Below, one piece after another: positions 19,237 through 27,684 of a DNA stretch of 64,000 nucleotides. A program made the translations under genes and the position numbers. Under the pieces are notes generated by a model. It saw only the letters and a list, made by a program, of their open reading frames with translations, was not told the DNA's origin and ran no database searches. The stretch covers positions 124,001 to 188,000 of the forward strand of contig DKMD01000017.1 in the NCBI GenBank assembly GCA_002470465.1, in the 5' to 3' direction. This DNA is from Pluralibacter sp. UBA7423 (GTDB lineage Bacteria > Pseudomonadota > Gammaproteobacteria > Enterobacterales > Enterobacteriaceae). Position 1 is the first letter of the stretch; every line of letters begins with the position of its first letter.

Positions 19237-19268
19237 GCCTGAAAAGGCGTTATAGCCCCTTTTCAGGC
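19237..19268. terminator. Strong 11-bp hairpin in the gap before the methyltransferase gene
   Basis: GCCTGAAAAGG (19237-19247) pairs with CCTTTTCAGGC (19258-19268) around a 10-nt loop. No U-tract follows on either strand, so a terminator role is uncertain. The rest of the 19069-19376 gap shows no gene. Confidence 0.4.
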
Positions 19269-19376
19269 CCAAATTCATTCACTTTAAGTGCATAATAAGC
19301 GCTGGCGGCTATTTACCAGAAGTATGACGCACCTCAAAAAGTAAATATAATGATAATTAACTGTGTTGACTTTGTT

Positions 19377-20015
19377 TCACGATCGACGAAGAGCCTGACG
19401 CCGCTTCAGCAGCAGCACGGTATCAAGAATCTTACCCGTTTCACCAGCAGGCCCGGTCGCCAGCCGTTCAATATTTCCGACAAAAACCGATTCCCATTCC
19501 CCGGCGTCAAGCTGCAGTTCCGCCAGTGCTTCTTCAGGTGTGGGGAAGGGCGTATGACGATGGTCGGACCATGTTGCCGCCGAACCGTGAGAGGTGATGA
19601 GCAATGAACCCCCTTGTGCCACAAGGGCTGCGGCCTTTCTCAGCACCTGCGGACGGCCAAAGTCGACGGGGGATTCAAGAAACGAGGCGGTGACGAGATC
19701 ATATTCTCCCTCTGGAAAAGTTTGTGAAAGATCGTGTTGTTCGAAGCGGATGCGCCCGGCGACGTCATTTCGACGAGCATTGTCGGCGGCATAGGCCAGC
19801 GCCTGTTGGGCAATATCGACCGCTTTTACCTGCCACCCTTGCTTTGCAAGCCAGACAGCATCATCGCCACGGGCGCAGCCTAATTCCAGCGCACGGCCTG
19901 CGGGGAGATGCTCAGTGAAACGCACCAGCACCGTTCCGGGTTTGCCGCTGGAATGCGGGGAAGCGCTGGCGTAGCGATCGTCCCAGAACCGGGCTGAGGT
20001 AAGTGATTGAGTCAT
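19377..20015 (-). CDS. Class I SAM-dependent methyltransferase
   Basis: 212-residue cytoplasmic methyltransferase. The SAM site is RALELGCARGDDAVWLA (about residues 42-58), with acidic motif II KAVDIA and HDLSQTFPEGEYDLVTASF after it. Resembles small thiol or small-molecule methyltransferases. Start MTQSLTS at 20015 has GGAGAACG upstream. Divergent from an Rrf2 regulator, which probably controls it. Substrate unknown. Confidence 0.82.
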   Translation of the reverse strand: MTQSLTSARFWDDRYASASPHSSGKPGTVLVRFTEHLPAGRALELGCARGDDAVWLAKQGWQVKAVDIAQQALAYAADNARRNDVAGRIRFEQHDLSQTFPEGEYDLVTASFLESPVDFGRPQVLRKAAALVAQGGSLLITSHGSAATWSDHRHTPFPTPEEALAELQLDAGEWESVFVGNIERLATGPAGETGKILDTVLLLKRRQALRRS

Positions 20016-20090
20016 GACGTTCTCCAATGGCAGAATGATTATTTCACGTGACTTATAAAATCACATGACTTCAGAGCTTGTCAATCTCAC

Positions 20091-20107
20091 GTATCATTGT
20101 AAGATAC
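20091..20107. promoter_or_regulatory. Candidate Rrf2 operator
   Basis: GTATC (20091-20095) and GATAC (20103-20107) form an inverted repeat with a 7-bp centre, between the divergent methyltransferase and Rrf2 genes, 28 bp before the regulator start. Confidence 0.45.
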
Positions 20108-20134
20108 ATGAAACGTTAACCGGAGGGACTGACC

Positions 20135-20572
20135 ATGCGTCAGGACAACAAACTTTCACGCATGCTGCACGTTCTGCTGCACATGGCCAGAAACAACGAA
20201 GCGTACACTTCAGAACAGATCGCAATGATGCTCGGCAGCAACAGCGCGGTTGTCAGGCGCACCCTGGCAGGCCTGCGCGATGCGGGTTTTGTCGCGTCGG
20301 AAAAGGGGCATCATGGCGGCTGGCGAATTGCCCGCGATCTCAGCGAGATAACACTACTGGATATTTATCAGGGGGTCGGCATAAAGCAGCTTTTTGCCAT
20401 CGGCCGTGGAGACGAACACCCGAACTGCGCCGTCGAAGCGGCGGTAAATGAAGAGTTGGGCAGCGTGCTGGCAGAGGCAGAACAGAAGCTACTGACGAAG
20501 TTCGGCGAAATTACCCTGGCGAACCTGGCTGAACGCTTTGATAAGCGTGCAGCATCAGAGTTCGCAGAGTGA
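20135..20572 (+). CDS. Rrf2 family regulator, YwnA-like
   Basis: 145 residues with the Rrf2 winged HTH (SRMLHVLLHMARNNEAYTSEQIA, then GHHGGWRIARDL). It contains only one cysteine, in HPNCAVEAAVN, so it does not carry the three-cysteine iron-sulphur site of IscR or NsrR. This fits the YwnA-like cluster-free branch. CGGAGGG lies upstream of the ATG. Divergent from the methyltransferase gene. Confidence 0.85.
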   Translation: MRQDNKLSRMLHVLLHMARNNEAYTSEQIAMMLGSNSAVVRRTLAGLRDAGFVASEKGHHGGWRIARDLSEITLLDIYQGVGIKQLFAIGRGDEHPNCAVEAAVNEELGSVLAEAEQKLLTKFGEITLANLAERFDKRAASEFAE

Positions 20573-20573
20573 T

Positions 20574-21212
20574 TCAGGCGTAAGGCGTCCCAGCCAGAGC
20601 CGCTTTTTGTCCGGCGGCGCCTTTGTCTATCAGAGCCAGAAACGTGGCGGCGGCCTGTTCTGCATCTCGGCTTTCGCCGTACTCTGTATGGGCACGAGTC
20701 AGCGCCACGCTCCACGTTGCCAGCAGCAGGGCGGCGGCCAGCTGCGCGTCGGGGTCAGTTTCGTCCCGGCCTGCTCCGCGAGCCAGCTCTGCGGCAATGC
20801 CGTTCGCCACCTCATCTCGAATGGCCCTTGCTCTGGCTTTCAGGGTTTCGCTGGCGGTAATAATGGCAATAAACCCCTGGCTGTCTTCAGAGAATTGCAG
20901 GTAAGGGCGCTTTTCGGCGACCAGACGGTGTGCCAGCAGGCGCAGCGATTCCAGCGGCGATTCTGCCGGTTTTCGCTGATGCAGCGCTTCAGCAAGCGTC
21001 GTGCGGATCTCCTCGTCACGGTCGAAAAACATATCTTCTTTACGCGGGAAATGGTTAAACACCGTCATGCGTCCGACGTCGGCCGCGGAGGCGATCTGGT
21101 CGATGGTGACGTTATCGAACCCTTTTTCAGCGAACAGTTGCGTGGCGGCCCAGGAAATAGCCCGACGGGTTTCCAGGCGTTTTCTGGCGCGACGATCGGC
21201 GAGGTCACTCAT
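20574..21212 (-). CDS. TetR family regulator
   Basis: 212 residues. The N-terminal HTH reads FAEKGFDNVTIDQIASAADVGRMTVFNHFPRKEDMF (two blocks, about residues 24-60), with a helical ligand domain after it. The frame stays open far upstream through the MFS gene, but ATG 21212 with GGAGAAAAG is the true start. It follows the Tet-like MFS gene by 14 bp in the same operon, so the pump and its regulator are co-transcribed, probably with autorepression. Confidence 0.88.
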   Translation of the reverse strand: MSDLADRRARKRLETRRAISWAATQLFAEKGFDNVTIDQIASAADVGRMTVFNHFPRKEDMFFDRDEEIRTTLAEALHQRKPAESPLESLRLLAHRLVAEKRPYLQFSEDSQGFIAIITASETLKARARAIRDEVANGIAAELARGAGRDETDPDAQLAAALLLATWSVALTRAHTEYGESRDAEQAAATFLALIDKGAAGQKAALAGTPYA

Positions 21213-21226
21213 CTTTTCTCCTTTTA

Positions 21227-22426
21227 TTAAGCGACAGGGGCAGATTCCGCAGGTGGAGCCTTGCGGGTGCCAAGAATAATCAGCGGTACAGCCAGCGCAT
21301 ACACGCCGACCACGGAAAGCCAGATAGCGCCCGGCCAGCTCTGCTGAACCAGGTAGTAAATACCTGAAAAACCGAGCGGGGCGACGATCGACGCCAGGCT
21401 GATAGCCGATCCTAACACGCCCTGGAATTGCCCCTGGCGATTTACGTCGACCTGACGAGTCGCGAGCGCCTGCAGCGCCGGTGTGCCAATCCCGCCAAGC
21501 GCAAACAGCGGCATAATGGCAAACACAATCCAGCTTTGCTGCGCGAAGGCAAGAATGGTCAGCGCTACGCAGGAACAGGCAACCCCAACGAGCACGGCAC
21601 CGCGCTCCCCGAAAAGGCGGGCCGCAGGGCCGGGCAGAAAGGCCTGCACCAGCGCCTGACAGAGCCCAAAGGCACACAGCGACAGGCCAATCCACATGCC
21701 GTTCCACTGGAACGTGTCGGTTCCCCAAAGCGCCCAGCAAATGCCGTACACTTCGCCAATACCGCTCAGAATGAAAAACACGGCGACAAGAGGCAACAGC
21801 TTGCGCATCGAGAACGCCCAGCGCAGTGGTTTCAGCGGGTTGAATGCCGCCAGATGAAGGCTATGATGCGTCGGGGTGCGCGACTCCGGCAGAATGAACA
21901 GCGCCATCAGCAGATTCACGCCCGTCAGCACGGCGGCGACCAGAAACGGCAAGCGGATCCAGATATCCCCCAAAATTCCGCCCAGCACCGGACCGATAAT
22001 AAAACCGACGCCAAACATGGCATTGAACAAACCAAAGCGGCGAGCGCGTTTGTCCGGGGGAGTAATATCTGTGATGTAGGCTGTGGCAACGGACATATTG
22101 GCGCTGGTGAGACCGGCGATGGCACGCCCGATAAACAAAATCCACAGCTGCGGCGAGAAGGCCAGAATCAGGTAGTTCACCGCGGCACCTGCCAGCGAAA
22201 CCAGCAGGACTGGGCGGCGCCCGTGATTGTCGCTCAATGCACCGAGCACCGGCGCGAAAATAAACTGCATCACGGCGTAAAGCGCCGTCATAATGCCCAT
22301 CCAGGGCGCAATGTTGCTGGCATGCACCACATCTTCCAGCAGGCGGGGAAGGATCGGAATGATGAGGCCAATGCCGACCGCATCAAGACAGATTGTTGTG
22401 AAGATAACAATCAAAGATTTATTCAT
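21227..22426 (-). CDS. TetA-like MFS drug efflux transporter
   Basis: 399 residues with about twelve TM helices. It follows the class A/B tetracycline pump layout: LDAVGIGLIIPILPRLL in TM1, FAPVLGALSDNHGRRPVLL in loop 2-3, and GFIIGPVLGG in TM5 (motif C of antiporters). It diverges from the mobile TetA proteins and looks chromosomal, so it need not confer tetracycline resistance. First gene of a two-gene operon with a TetR-type regulator. Confidence 0.88.
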   Translation of the reverse strand: MNKSLIVIFTTICLDAVGIGLIIPILPRLLEDVVHASNIAPWMGIMTALYAVMQFIFAPVLGALSDNHGRRPVLLVSLAGAAVNYLILAFSPQLWILFIGRAIAGLTSANMSVATAYITDITPPDKRARRFGLFNAMFGVGFIIGPVLGGILGDIWIRLPFLVAAVLTGVNLLMALFILPESRTPTHHSLHLAAFNPLKPLRWAFSMRKLLPLVAVFFILSGIGEVYGICWALWGTDTFQWNGMWIGLSLCAFGLCQALVQAFLPGPAARLFGERGAVLVGVACSCVALTILAFAQQSWIVFAIMPLFALGGIGTPALQALATRQVDVNRQGQFQGVLGSAISLASIVAPLGFSGIYYLVQQSWPGAIWLSVVGVYALAVPLIILGTRKAPPAESAPVA

Positions 22427-22468
22427 AGGTGTCCCGAAAGAAGTAAGAAAGTATACTCAGAACAAAAA

Positions 22469-22481
22469 TGTACCCAGTACA
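22469..22481. promoter_or_regulatory. Candidate TetR operator upstream of the MFS gene
   Basis: TGTAC-CCA-GTACA (22469-22481) is a perfect 5-bp inverted repeat with a 3-bp centre, in the promoter region shared by the pump operon and the divergent methyltransferase. Confidence 0.5.
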
Positions 22482-22538
22482 ATTTAATTCTGTGCGATCG
22501 TTGACCGCTTGTCAACGCCAGTCTGAAAAGGGCAAACA

Positions 22539-23153
22539 ATGGAACGCGATCATCCGTCTGCGGAAAACATCATCGCGCTGTACCACGAAGGGGCGGAAGC
22601 CTGGGACAGCGTGCGAAAGGGGAACTGTATCGAGCTGGCGTGGCTCGAACGCTACCGTGCCTTGCTGCCGGCAAAAGCACACATTCTGGATTTGGGCTGC
22701 GGCGGTGGCGATCCGATTGCCGGATATTTCGTGCAGCACGGCTATCACGTCTGTGGCGTCGACAGCTCAGCGCCGCTGCTTGCACTCTGCCAGCAGCGTT
22801 TTCCCGATGCCGAGTGGCATCTGGCGGATATGCGGCGTATTGCATTGCGTAAAACGTTCGGCGGCATTCTCGCCTGGGACAGCTTTTTCCATCTGACGCG
22901 CCGCGATCAGCGCCACATGTTTTCCGTTTTTCACCATCACAGCGAACAGGAAACGGTGCTGATGTTTACTTCCGGACCCGACAACGGCGAAGCTATCGGC
23001 GAATTTATGGGGCAACCTCTTTATCATGCGAGTCTCGATCACGATGAGTACCGGCAGCTGCTGGCAGATAATGGCTTTCGCGTTTTGAGGCAGGTAACGG
23101 AGGATCCTGACTGCGGTGGGCGGACGGTTTGGCTGGCGCAAAGAGAGAAGTGA
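22539..23153 (+). CDS. Class I SAM-dependent methyltransferase
   Basis: 204 residues. SAM motif AHILDLGCGGGDPIAGYF (about residues 46-63), acidic CGVDSSAPLLALC, and LADMRRI. A cytosolic small-molecule methyltransferase of unknown substrate. Divergent from the Tet-like pump with a shared 112-bp promoter region, so the TetR-type regulator may act on it too. Confidence 0.82.
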   Translation: MERDHPSAENIIALYHEGAEAWDSVRKGNCIELAWLERYRALLPAKAHILDLGCGGGDPIAGYFVQHGYHVCGVDSSAPLLALCQQRFPDAEWHLADMRRIALRKTFGGILAWDSFFHLTRRDQRHMFSVFHHHSEQETVLMFTSGPDNGEAIGEFMGQPLYHASLDHDEYRQLLADNGFRVLRQVTEDPDCGGRTVWLAQREK

Positions 23154-23282
23154 GGCTGCCCCGAATATTTCCTGGGCAGGCTCGTTAACGCCTGGGAGGT
23201 TTTATCGTGTCAGGACAGGCCACTGCCAGGATCGAAAAGTACGCCAGCACGGTTTTTTGCTTTTGTTGGTCAAAGGCATTGC

Positions 23283-23320
23283 TTATTCATTTGCGGGCTA
23301 TGTATATTTCAAATGAATAA
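23283..23320. promoter_or_regulatory. 11-bp inverted repeat upstream of the aminotransferase
   Basis: TTATTCATTTG (23283-23293) and CAAATGAATAA (23310-23320) are perfect complements separated by 16 bp. The right arm ends 17 bp before the start codon, so a bound protein would block transcription or initiation. Regulator unknown. Confidence 0.6.
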
Positions 23321-23337
23321 AAACCAGAGAAAACAAT

Positions 23338-24522
23338 ATGAGCAAGAGCAACCACCTCGCAGACCGTATCCAGCAGCTTCAGCCTTCCGCCATCCGTGAA
23401 TTACTCAAACACAGCAAAATGCCGGGTGTCATTTCCCTGGCGGGCGGTATCCCCTCAGGCGAATTATTCGATAAAGAAGGGCTGGCAAGCGCCACTCAGC
23501 GCGTGCTTGATGAAAGCTTCGCCGACGCCTTCCAGTATGGCCTGACCGAAGGCAACGTTGGGCTTCGTGAGCAGCTGGTCGGGCTGTGCAAAGCGCGTGG
23601 AATGACAACTTCGGTAGACCAGCTATTGATCACTTCCGGCTCGCAGCAGGCGCTGGATCTGCTTATTCGTGCGCTGGCAAATCCGGGTGATGTGTTCGTG
23701 GTTGAGCGCCCTACGTATCTGGCTACTTTGCAAATTTTAAGTCTGACAGACGCCACCGTTCAGTCGGTTGGCAGCGATGCCGACGGCATGATCGTCGATG
23801 AACTTGAAGCGCTGCTCAGCACCACGCGTATTAAAGCGGTGTATATCGTCCCCACCTTCGGTAACCCAAGCGGTACAACGTTAAGCGCCGAACGTCGTGA
23901 GAAACTGGTTAAACTGGCGGTAAAACACGACTTCGTGATTATTGAAGACGATCCGTACGGCGCCATCAGCTTTACCGAAGAGCGCCAGAAAACCCTGTTC
24001 CAGACCGCCGCTGAAATGGGCGATCGTGACAGCGTGGTGTACACCTCAACGTTCTCGAAAATTCTCGCACCGGGCCTGCGCGTGGGCTGGATTATTCTGC
24101 CGGAATGGATGAAGCAAAAAGTGGCGATCGTGAAGCAGGCCACCGACCTGCACGCGAACTCCTTCGCTCAGTCTCTGGTCGCGGCGTATCTCTCCACCAA
24201 CCGACTCGAACCGCAGATCGCACTGATTCGCGAAGCCTACAAGCAGAAGTGCCAGGCGCTTTCCCGCTTCCTGAAGGCGGAGCTCGACGAGCACATCACC
24301 TTCAACCAGCCGCAGGGCGGGATGTTCCTGTGGGCGCAGTTCCGTTACGATTTTGACACCACGAAGTGGCTGCAGCAGACGCTGGAAAAAGGCGTTGTGT
24401 ATGTACCGGGTGAATTTTTCTTCAGCGATCGTGCCGACAAGAAAACGCTGCGTTTCTCCTACGCAACCGCGACTGAAGAACAACTGTTTGAGGCAGTACA
24501 GCGTTTGAAATCGGCGCTGTAA
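23338..24522 (+). CDS. PLP-dependent aminotransferase, class I/II (LysN-like)
   Basis: 394 residues, fold-type I. The PLP lysine lies in STFSKILAPGLRVGW, and other contacts are GGIPSGELF, PTFGNPSGTT and IIEDDPYGAISF. It resembles 2-aminoadipate and multi-substrate aminotransferases (LysN/YdcR C-terminal domain type) without the GntR HTH. Substrate not certain. Single gene; REP sequence follows. Confidence 0.87.
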   Translation: MSKSNHLADRIQQLQPSAIRELLKHSKMPGVISLAGGIPSGELFDKEGLASATQRVLDESFADAFQYGLTEGNVGLREQLVGLCKARGMTTSVDQLLITSGSQQALDLLIRALANPGDVFVVERPTYLATLQILSLTDATVQSVGSDADGMIVDELEALLSTTRIKAVYIVPTFGNPSGTTLSAERREKLVKLAVKHDFVIIEDDPYGAISFTEERQKTLFQTAAEMGDRDSVVYTSTFSKILAPGLRVGWIILPEWMKQKVAIVKQATDLHANSFAQSLVAAYLSTNRLEPQIALIREAYKQKCQALSRFLKAELDEHITFNQPQGGMFLWAQFRYDFDTTKWLQQTLEKGVVYVPGEFFFSDRADKKTLRFSYATATEEQLFEAVQRLKSAL

Positions 24523-24548
24523 TCCCGATTGTCGTGTGGCCTGACTTT

Positions 24549-24581
24549 GTAGGTCGGGCCCGCGTCAGCGCCACCCGGCAA
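24549..24581. repeat. Partial REP element
   Basis: GTAGGTCGGGCCCGCG followed by GCGCCACCCGGCAA matches one half of the enterobacterial REP unit. It lies between the convergent aminotransferase and HxlR genes. Confidence 0.65.
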
Positions 24582-24584
24582 GAT

Positions 24585-24932
24585 TTAGCCCATCTCACAG
24601 GCATTAACCCGCATCCAGTCGGCCAGTGAATCCAGCGTCGGACGCAGTGATTTTCCAAGCGTTGTTATCTGATATTCCACTCGCGGCGGGACCTCCGCAT
24701 AAACCTGCCGATGAACCAGACCTCGCGCTTCAAACTGGCGCAGCTGTCTGGTGAGTTCTTTCTGAGTGATAGGCTCAACGGCACGCTGCAATTCGCTGAA
24801 GCGGACCGGTCTATCAATCATGATCAGACGATACAGGATTGGGATAGCCCACTTTCCGGCGATGAGGTTCACAAAACTCACCATCGGACATGCCTGTTCT
24901 GTACCAGGCATAAGAGAAATTTTTTTTGTCAT
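24585..24932 (-). CDS. HxlR family transcriptional regulator
   Basis: 115 residues with the HxlR winged HTH: CPMVSFVNLIAGKWAIPIL, FSELQRAVEPITQKELTRQLR, and the beta-wing VPPRVEYQIT. A cysteine near the N-terminus (EQACPM) is the position used for redox or quinone sensing by relatives such as YodB. Divergent from a short-chain dehydrogenase that it probably controls. Confidence 0.88.
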   Translation of the reverse strand: MTKKISLMPGTEQACPMVSFVNLIAGKWAIPILYRLIMIDRPVRFSELQRAVEPITQKELTRQLRQFEARGLVHRQVYAEVPPRVEYQITTLGKSLRPTLDSLADWMRVNACEMG

Positions 24933-24973
24933 TCAAACTCCCGCTATTCGGCAATGCATTCCACGATGCGCCT

Positions 24974-25010
24974 TAGTATCCAAAAGGTGCCTACTACCCA
25001 AAGGATACTA
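24974..25010. promoter_or_regulatory. HxlR operator candidate
   Basis: TAGTATCC (24974-24981) and GGATACTA (25003-25010) are perfect 8-bp inverted arms separated by 21 bp, in the divergent promoter between the HxlR and SDR genes. Confidence 0.65.
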
Positions 25011-25055
25011 TAGCGGAAATAATGCCTTCACCAATACAAAGTGAGAGAGGCAGCA

Positions 25056-25799
25056 ATGGGCAGACTCAGCGGCAAATATGCATTAATCACTGGCGGCTCC
25101 AGCGGAATCGGGCTGGAAACCGCGCGGCAGTTTCTGGCCGAGGGCGCAAAAGTGGCGATTACCGGTCGCAGTGAAACGGCACTGGAGGAAATACGACAGC
25201 AGCTTGGCGATGTGCTTGTTTTTCAGAGCGATGCGGGGAATGTCTTTCAGCAGCAGGAACTGATTAAAACATTACAGGCGCAGTGGCCGAGGCTGGATAT
25301 TCTTTTCGCCAACGCTGGAGACGTCACGCATCGCAGCCTGGAGGAGTGGGATGAGGCCGCCTATGAGCGACTGATGAATACGAACTTCAAAGGGCCACTT
25401 TTCCTCATTCAGTCGGCATTGCCTCTGCTGGCGAACCCGTCGTCGGTGATTGTTTGTGGCTCGGTCAGCGCCCGAATTGGGCTACCGCAGAGCAGCGTCT
25501 ATGCGGCGAGTAAAGCGGCTATTCTGTCGCTGGCGCGTACGCTCTCGGCAGAGTTACATCCGCGTGGCATTCGCGTCAATGGCTTAAGCCCGGGTCCAAC
25601 GGAAACGCCGGCGCTGGGGAAACTCGGCAACGGCGTGGAAGATGACAAACTACGCGAAGAAATCCGTTCACTGGTCCCGATTGGGCGGCTCGGCACCGCT
25701 ACGGAAATGGCGAAGGCGGCCGTGTTTCTGGCATCTGATGAGTCGGCATATGTGGTCGGTACCGATTTACTGGTCGATGGTGGAGTAGGGAATTTGTAA
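25056..25799 (+). CDS. Short-chain dehydrogenase/reductase
   Basis: 247-residue classical SDR. Cofactor loop ITGGSSGIGLETA, NAG at about residue 88, catalytic serine in VCGSVSARIG, and YAASK as the YxxxK pair. An arginine after the glycine loop (TGRSE) suggests NADP(H). ATG 25056 (MGRLSGK) has GAGAGAGG upstream; the frame is open to 25041. Likely an aldehyde or quinone-type reductase under HxlR control. Substrate unknown. Confidence 0.88.
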   Translation: MGRLSGKYALITGGSSGIGLETARQFLAEGAKVAITGRSETALEEIRQQLGDVLVFQSDAGNVFQQQELIKTLQAQWPRLDILFANAGDVTHRSLEEWDEAAYERLMNTNFKGPLFLIQSALPLLANPSSVIVCGSVSARIGLPQSSVYAASKAAILSLARTLSAELHPRGIRVNGLSPGPTETPALGKLGNGVEDDKLREEIRSLVPIGRLGTATEMAKAAVFLASDESAYVVGTDLLVDGGVGNL

Positions 25800-25919
25800 G
25801 CCCATCGGCTATGCCCGCCAGTTATCACAAAAAAGTGATTATTTGGCGAGGATCCCGTAATCACTCTGCGGCTACAGTCAGGGCATCAACATCCCGTTGT
25901 CCTGACTGAGGCCTTTACC

Positions 25920-27671
25920 ATGCTGGTTATTATCCTTGCTTATCTCGGCGGTCTGCTGACCATTGCCAGCCCGTGCATCCTGCCGGTGTTACCTTTTGTT
26001 TTCGCGCGCTCGGACCAGCCTTTTGTCCGTTCCGGGCTTCCGCTGCTGCTTGGCATGGCGCTGACGTTTACGCTGTTTGCTACGCTTGCAGCCGTGGGCG
26101 GTGGATGGGTTGTCGCCGCCAATCAGTACGGGCGAATAGCCGCCCTGGTGCTGATGGCCGTATTTGGCGTGACGCTGCTGTTTCCGCAGCTCGGCGAACG
26201 GCTGATGCACCCACTGGTCAACGCCGGTAATTCTCTCTCTGAAAAAATTGCCGCCAACCGCTCTGCGGGGCCGGGCAGCTCGCTGCTGTTAGGCGTGGCG
26301 ACCGGGCTGCTGTGGGCGCCTTGCGCCGGGCCGATTCTGGGACTGGTGTTAACAGGCGCCGCGCTTCAGGGAGCCAACGCCGGTTCAACGCTGTTGTTGC
26401 TGGCTTACGCCGCAGGTGCCGTCACCTCGCTGGCGCTGGCATTGCTGATTGGCGGCAAAGTGTTCAGCGCAATGAAACGCTCGCTGGGGGTTGGTGAATG
26501 GCTCCGCCGTGGGCTTGGAGCGGCAATGTTACTCGGTGTGGCGGCGATTTCACTCGGTCTTGATACTGGCGTGCTGGCGAGGCTGTCTACCGTGTCCACA
26601 GGCGGTATTGAGCAGACGTTGGTCGAAAAGCTGAAGCCACAGAGCACTCTTTCCCCGGCCGCGCCGCCGGTTTCGCTGGCAGCCGCCAGTTCCGATTCGC
26701 CGCAGTTGATTGATGCTGGCATGATGCCGCCACTGAGCGGAGCCGTGCAGTGGCTCAACTCACCGCCGCTGACGTCGGAATCGCTGCGGGGCAAAGTGGT
26801 ATTGGTGGATTTCTGGACATACTCCTGCATCAACTGTCTGCGTACGCTGCCTTATGTTAAAGCCTGGGCTGAAAAGTATCGCGACCAGGGCCTGGTGGTG
26901 ATTGGCGTGCATTCTCCTGAGTTTGCCTTTGAACGCGATATCAGCAACGTGACGAAAGAGGCCAAAAAGCTCGGCGTGACGTATCCGATTGCCATTGATA
27001 ACAACTTCAGCATCTGGCAGGCGTTTAACAACCAGTACTGGCCTGCGCACTACTTTATCGACGCCAACGGGCATGTCCGCTATATGCATTTTGGTGAGGG
27101 AAACTATGCCGAATCGGAACGCGTCATTCAGGAACTGCTGCGCCAGGCTGGAGCAAAGAACGTTAACGATAATATCGCAAACGTAGCGGGTAAAGGCGTG
27201 GAGCAGGCGGCGAGCGGGATGAATGACATTTCGCCCGAAACGTATCTTGGCTATCAGCGCGCGGAAAATTTTGCCTCCGGCAGCGTAAGCGAGGATGAAC
27301 CGGCGGATTATCACAAGCCGGTAGCTTTACCCCTGAACGCATGGGGATTGGAAGGGCGCTGGACCATCGGCGGAGAACACATCACGCTCGATGGCGAGAA
27401 AGGCAGGATTGTGTATCAGTTCCGGGGGCGCGATCTGCATCTGGTTTTAGGCCCGGGAGACAACGGTCAGCCCATTAATTTTACGGTAATGCTGGATGGT
27501 AAAGCACCTGGCTCGCAGCACGGCAGCGACATTGCCCCGGATGGCCGCGGCACGGTTTCCGATCAGCGTCTGTATCAGCTGATTCGCCAGACCGACGGCG
27601 AAGGCGAGCACACCTTCAGCATTGAGTTCGACAAGCCTGGGGTGACAGCTTTCGCCTTCACGTTCGGTTGA
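25920..27671 (+). CDS. DipZ-type thiol:disulfide interchange fusion protein
   Basis: 583 residues in three parts. Residues 1-215 are a CcdA/DsbD-like membrane domain (SPCILPVLPF and WAPCAGPILGL each bring one redox cysteine). Residues about 265-410 are a periplasmic thioredoxin fold with CINC (TYSCINCLRTLP). Residues about 430-583 are a beta-rich C-terminal domain as in Mycobacterium DipZ. Carries electrons from cytosolic thioredoxin across the membrane to periplasmic clients. The 14-bp link to msrA points to the client. Confidence 0.88.
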   Translation: MLVIILAYLGGLLTIASPCILPVLPFVFARSDQPFVRSGLPLLLGMALTFTLFATLAAVGGGWVVAANQYGRIAALVLMAVFGVTLLFPQLGERLMHPLVNAGNSLSEKIAANRSAGPGSSLLLGVATGLLWAPCAGPILGLVLTGAALQGANAGSTLLLLAYAAGAVTSLALALLIGGKVFSAMKRSLGVGEWLRRGLGAAMLLGVAAISLGLDTGVLARLSTVSTGGIEQTLVEKLKPQSTLSPAAPPVSLAAASSDSPQLIDAGMMPPLSGAVQWLNSPPLTSESLRGKVVLVDFWTYSCINCLRTLPYVKAWAEKYRDQGLVVIGVHSPEFAFERDISNVTKEAKKLGVTYPIAIDNNFSIWQAFNNQYWPAHYFIDANGHVRYMHFGEGNYAESERVIQELLRQAGAKNVNDNIANVAGKGVEQAASGMNDISPETYLGYQRAENFASGSVSEDEPADYHKPVALPLNAWGLEGRWTIGGEHITLDGEKGRIVYQFRGRDLHLVLGPGDNGQPINFTVMLDGKAPGSQHGSDIAPDGRGTVSDQRLYQLIRQTDGEGEHTFSIEFDKPGVTAFAFTFG

Positions 27672-27684
27672 GAAGGAGGGGAAA

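Noticed and set aside
20574..21740. A 388-codon open frame that would extend the TetR protein at its N-terminus
   Set aside because: The extra 176 residues lie antisense-like inside the Tet-like MFS gene in another frame and are not protein-like. The TetR HTH starts at 21212 with a good ribosome site.
21227..22426. Calling the Tet-like pump a tetracycline resistance gene
   Set aside because: The sequence is clearly diverged from mobile TetA classes, and no resistance can be concluded.
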